Assembly (NCBI GenBank): GCA_964591605.1
Contig: CAZQEN010000363.1
Span: 1 to 7,644, forward strand
Origin: CAYLLT01 sp964591605
GTDB taxonomy: Bacteria; Planctomycetota; Phycisphaerae; UBA1845; PWPN01
Length of the DNA stretch: 7,644 bases
Reading direction: 5' to 3'
A model generated the notes under the pieces. That model was not told the origin of the DNA. It did no database searches and saw only the letters and a program-made list of their open reading frames with translations. Positions 5,722 to 7,644 of this stretch are shown piece by piece. The position numbers were made by a program, and so were the translations under genes. How positions within the stretch are numbered: the first letter of the stretch is position 1; each line of letters begins with the position of its first letter.

Positions 5722-7575
5722 ATGGAACTCCCCCGCCGCGCGCGTGGAGATGAACTCCTCAAGGCCGGCGAGCTCACCGAGCTGCGCCGCCGGCTGCGGA
5801 ATATGTCCCGCCGGCACGATCTGGCGACGGTGATCGCCTGCGCGTTCGATCATCGCACGCGTATGCTGCCGTTTGTCTATGCCGATCTGCGCATGGCGCC
5901 CGCGGGCGTGCGGGCGGTGGGTTCGGCCATGGTGGATGCCGGGTTCGACAAGACCCGCATCGTGCTGCAGCAGTGGAATCCGAGATTCCGGCCGTCCATG
6001 ATGCGGCTCGATGGCCGCGTGCCCGACCTGTTCATGGTGTCGAGCATGCAGATCCACTCGGCCCGCTGCAAGGAGCTCATCTACGACGCGTGCGGGATCG
6101 ACCCGGCGCATCGCCCGCTCATCATCGCCGGCGGTCCGAAAGCGATCTACGAGCCGTGGGATGTCTTCAGCGCCGACCCGTCCAGCCGGTGGGGCGCCGA
6201 TGTGGCGGTCACTGGCGAGGAGTTCGTGCTGCTGAGTCTGCTCGAAATGCTGCTCTCGATGCGGGCGGGCGGCGAATCGCTGCGCACGACCTTCATCCGC
6301 GCCCGCAACAGCGGCATGCTGGACGACATTCCGGGGCTGGTCTATGCCCGCGGACGGGAGGATGGCGTCGCGGAGGAGCTGATCGACACGGGCATCCAGC
6401 GTCTCGTCGGCGACCTGGACGAACTGCCGCATCCCTCGCTGGGTTACAAGCTTCTGGAGCCGCCGAGTTCCCGGCCGACGCTCACCGGCCAGGCCTTGCC
6501 GGCGACCGAGGTCCACCGCTACAGCCCGATCAGCTCGCTGGTGCTCACCTTCGGCTGCAAATTCGCGTGCCCCTACTGCCCGATCCCCGCGTACAACCAG
6601 CGCCAGCACCGGGTCAAGAGCGGCGAGCGCATCGCGGACGAGATGCAGCGGCTGCACACCGAATACGGCATGAAGTACTTCTTCGGGGCCGACGACAATT
6701 TCTTCAACAACAAGGAGCGCACCCTCGACATCGTCGAGAAGCTGGCCCGTGCCAATTTCAACGGCAAACCGACGCGCAAATCGGTCCGCTGGGCGACCGA
6801 AGTGACGGTTCACGACACGCTCATGCTCCGCGACGATCTGCCGATGGTGCGCAGCGCGGGGGTTCGGGCGCTGTGGCTGGGCGTCGAGGACATGACGGCC
6901 ACATTCGTCAAGAAAGGTCAGAGCGTCGACAAGACGACGGAGGCGTTTCAACTGCTGCAACGGCACGGGATCAACCCGATGCCGATGATGATGCACCACG
7001 ACTCGCAGCCGCTGTATACGCCGGGCCGGCCCTACGGGCTGATCAACCAGGCCCGGATGCTGCGGAAGGCGGGGGCGATCAGCCTGCAGGTGCTCATGAT
7101 GACGCCGGCCACGGGCTCGAAGCTCTATGAAGAGGCATTCACGAAGGGCATCGCCTACCAGAGCGTGGCCGGCCGGCCGGTCGAGCAGTACATGCTCGAC
7201 GCCAACTACGTCGTGGCCTCCACCCACCCCCGTCCCTGGAAGAAACAGCTCAACATCATGGCGGTGTACCTGTACTTCTATAATCCGCTCCGATTCCTCA
7301 AGGCGCTGGTGAAGCCGCGCAGCAAGCTGTACCTGGCCGACGCGGGCATGCAGCTCATCGGGATGTGGGGCCTGACGCAGACCATCCGCCGCACCCTCGG
7401 CTGGGCGGTGAACCTGATGCGCGGCCCGATCCGGCGGTGCAGCCAGGTGCCGGCCAGCCGCATCCCCATGCGCAGCGTCGGCGGCCAGAAGGCCTGCCAC
7501 GACCTGCCGCAGGTCACCGTTCCGCTGACCATCTCAGCGGACGTCGCATCGCGAGGAAGCGTCTCGCGGTCCTGA
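5722..7575 (+). CDS. Radical SAM protein with cobalamin-binding-like N-terminal domain
   Basis: This 617-residue cytoplasmic iron-sulfur enzyme should cleave S-adenosylmethionine to a 5'-deoxyadenosyl radical. Residues 35-175 resemble the B12-binding domain of this superfamily: RMLPFVYADLR, a Rossmann-like run to VSSMQIH (106-112), LIIAGGPKAIYEP (133-145) and GADVAVTGEEFVLL (158-171). No DxHxxG ligand motif is present, as in many such enzymes. The radical SAM core starts at LVLTFGCKFACPYCP (273-287), with C279, C283 and C286 forming CxxxCxxC, followed by FFGADDNFFNN (320-330), RWATEV (356-361) and ALWLGVEDM (383-391). The C-terminal part ends in the YFYNPLRFLKAL (518-529) region common in B12-type members. 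The last 45 residues look like an unconserved tail. The ATG at 5722 has only a weak GGAA (5711-5714) upstream; an in-frame ATG at 5803 (MSRRHDLATV) is an alternative. The substrate is unknown: methylation or rearrangement of a lipid, cofactor or natural product are options. No partner gene is visible. Confidence 0.9.
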   Translation: MELPRRARGDELLKAGELTELRRRLRNMSRRHDLATVIACAFDHRTRMLPFVYADLRMAPAGVRAVGSAMVDAGFDKTRIVLQQWNPRFRPSMMRLDGRVPDLFMVSSMQIHSARCKELIYDACGIDPAHRPLIIAGGPKAIYEPWDVFSADPSSRWGADVAVTGEEFVLLSLLEMLLSMRAGGESLRTTFIRARNSGMLDDIPGLVYARGREDGVAEELIDTGIQRLVGDLDELPHPSLGYKLLEPPSSRPTLTGQALPATEVHRYSPISSLVLTFGCKFACPYCPIPAYNQRQHRVKSGERIADEMQRLHTEYGMKYFFGADDNFFNNKERTLDIVEKLARANFNGKPTRKSVRWATEVTVHDTLMLRDDLPMVRSAGVRALWLGVEDMTATFVKKGQSVDKTTEAFQLLQRHGINPMPMMMHHDSQPLYTPGRPYGLINQARMLRKAGAISLQVLMMTPATGSKLYEEAFTKGIAYQSVAGRPVEQYMLDANYVVASTHPRPWKKQLNIMAVYLYFYNPLRFLKALVKPRSKLYLADAGMQLIGMWGLTQTIRRTLGWAVNLMRGPIRRCSQVPASRIPMRSVGGQKACHDLPQVTVPLTISADVASRGSVSRS

Positions 7576-7644
7576 ATGACAACGGCGACAGTAGAGTCGA
7601 CGAGTGGCGCGGTGGTTTAGCGGTGGCCTATCTGTTTGCCGGCC

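Noticed and set aside
5709..5753. Fourteen-codon frame METTNGTPPPRAWR overlapping the start of the radical SAM gene, a possible upstream leader peptide.
   Set aside because: It has no ribosome binding site, and its ATG happens to lie in the purine-rich stretch before the real start.
5438..5777. Open frames on the - strand across the inverted-repeat nest, one ending GWHGQRTRCPCE.
   Set aside because: They are made of palindromic repeat DNA and show no ribosome binding site or domain. They are best read as chance frames through the element.
5704..7500. Long open frame on the - strand opposite the radical SAM gene, and a similar one opposite the symporter (2084-3421).
   Set aside because: Both are rich in Arg, His, Asp and Gly with no recognisable domain, as expected of the antisense frame of a GC-rich gene. 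The + strand products are clear family members.
7576..7620. Short frame MTTATVESTSGAVV starting directly after the radical SAM stop.
   Set aside because: It has only 14 codons, no ribosome binding site of its own and no recognisable content. A next gene may begin just beyond the window, but nothing supports a call.
7604..7644. GGTGGTTTAGCGGTGGCC near the window end, resembling the 5' part of a tRNA.
   Set aside because: No D-stem pairing of the GCTC/GAGC type is present and the sequence is cut off, so a tRNA cannot be supported.

Overview
The window is GC-rich bacterial DNA, densely coded, with every supported gene on the + strand. The best guess for the source is a member of the Planctomycetota. 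This rests on recalled family distribution: the DUF4058 protein that starts MPLHDWTRVPAG, the sulfite/nitrite reductase with a long C-terminal extension, the SGLT-like symporter and an orphan B12-type radical SAM enzyme. No rRNA or other phylogenetic marker is present, so the assignment is an inference.

Region 1 (1-3691) is a probable co-directional cluster. It holds the 3' part of a siroheme/4Fe-4S nitrite or sulfite reductase (5' end outside the window), then a 210-residue conserved-looking protein of unknown function whose GTG start overlaps the reductase stop (GTGA). A sodium/sugar symporter of the SGLT type follows after a 36-base gap, with a strong ribosome binding site. The reductase supplies reduced sulfur or nitrogen; the sugar transporter may simply share the transcript.

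Region 2 (3692-5413) has two free-standing genes. One is a DUF4058 protein with its own extended -10 promoter and a PD-(D/E)XK-like look. The other is an exported phospholipase-D-superfamily (Nuc-like) protein with a C-terminal Cys/His mini-domain, in which the HKD histidine is replaced by asparagine.

Region 3 (5414-5721) is a 308-base intergenic space. Its first half is an unusually dense nest of perfect inverted repeats (5450-5549) that looks like a REP/MITE-type folded element. Its second half holds a good sigma70-type promoter and a GC-rich leader hairpin in front of the next gene.

Region 4 (5722-7575) is a complete 617-residue radical SAM protein with an N-terminal cobalamin-binding-like region and a CxxxCxxC cluster motif; its substrate is unknown. 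The last 69 bases carry no gene that can be called.

No phage, transposase, CRISPR array, rRNA or tRNA was found. The points most worth a second look are the H-to-N change in the PLD-like protein, the inverted-repeat nest, the unknown gene coupled to the reductase, and the C-terminal extension on the reductase.
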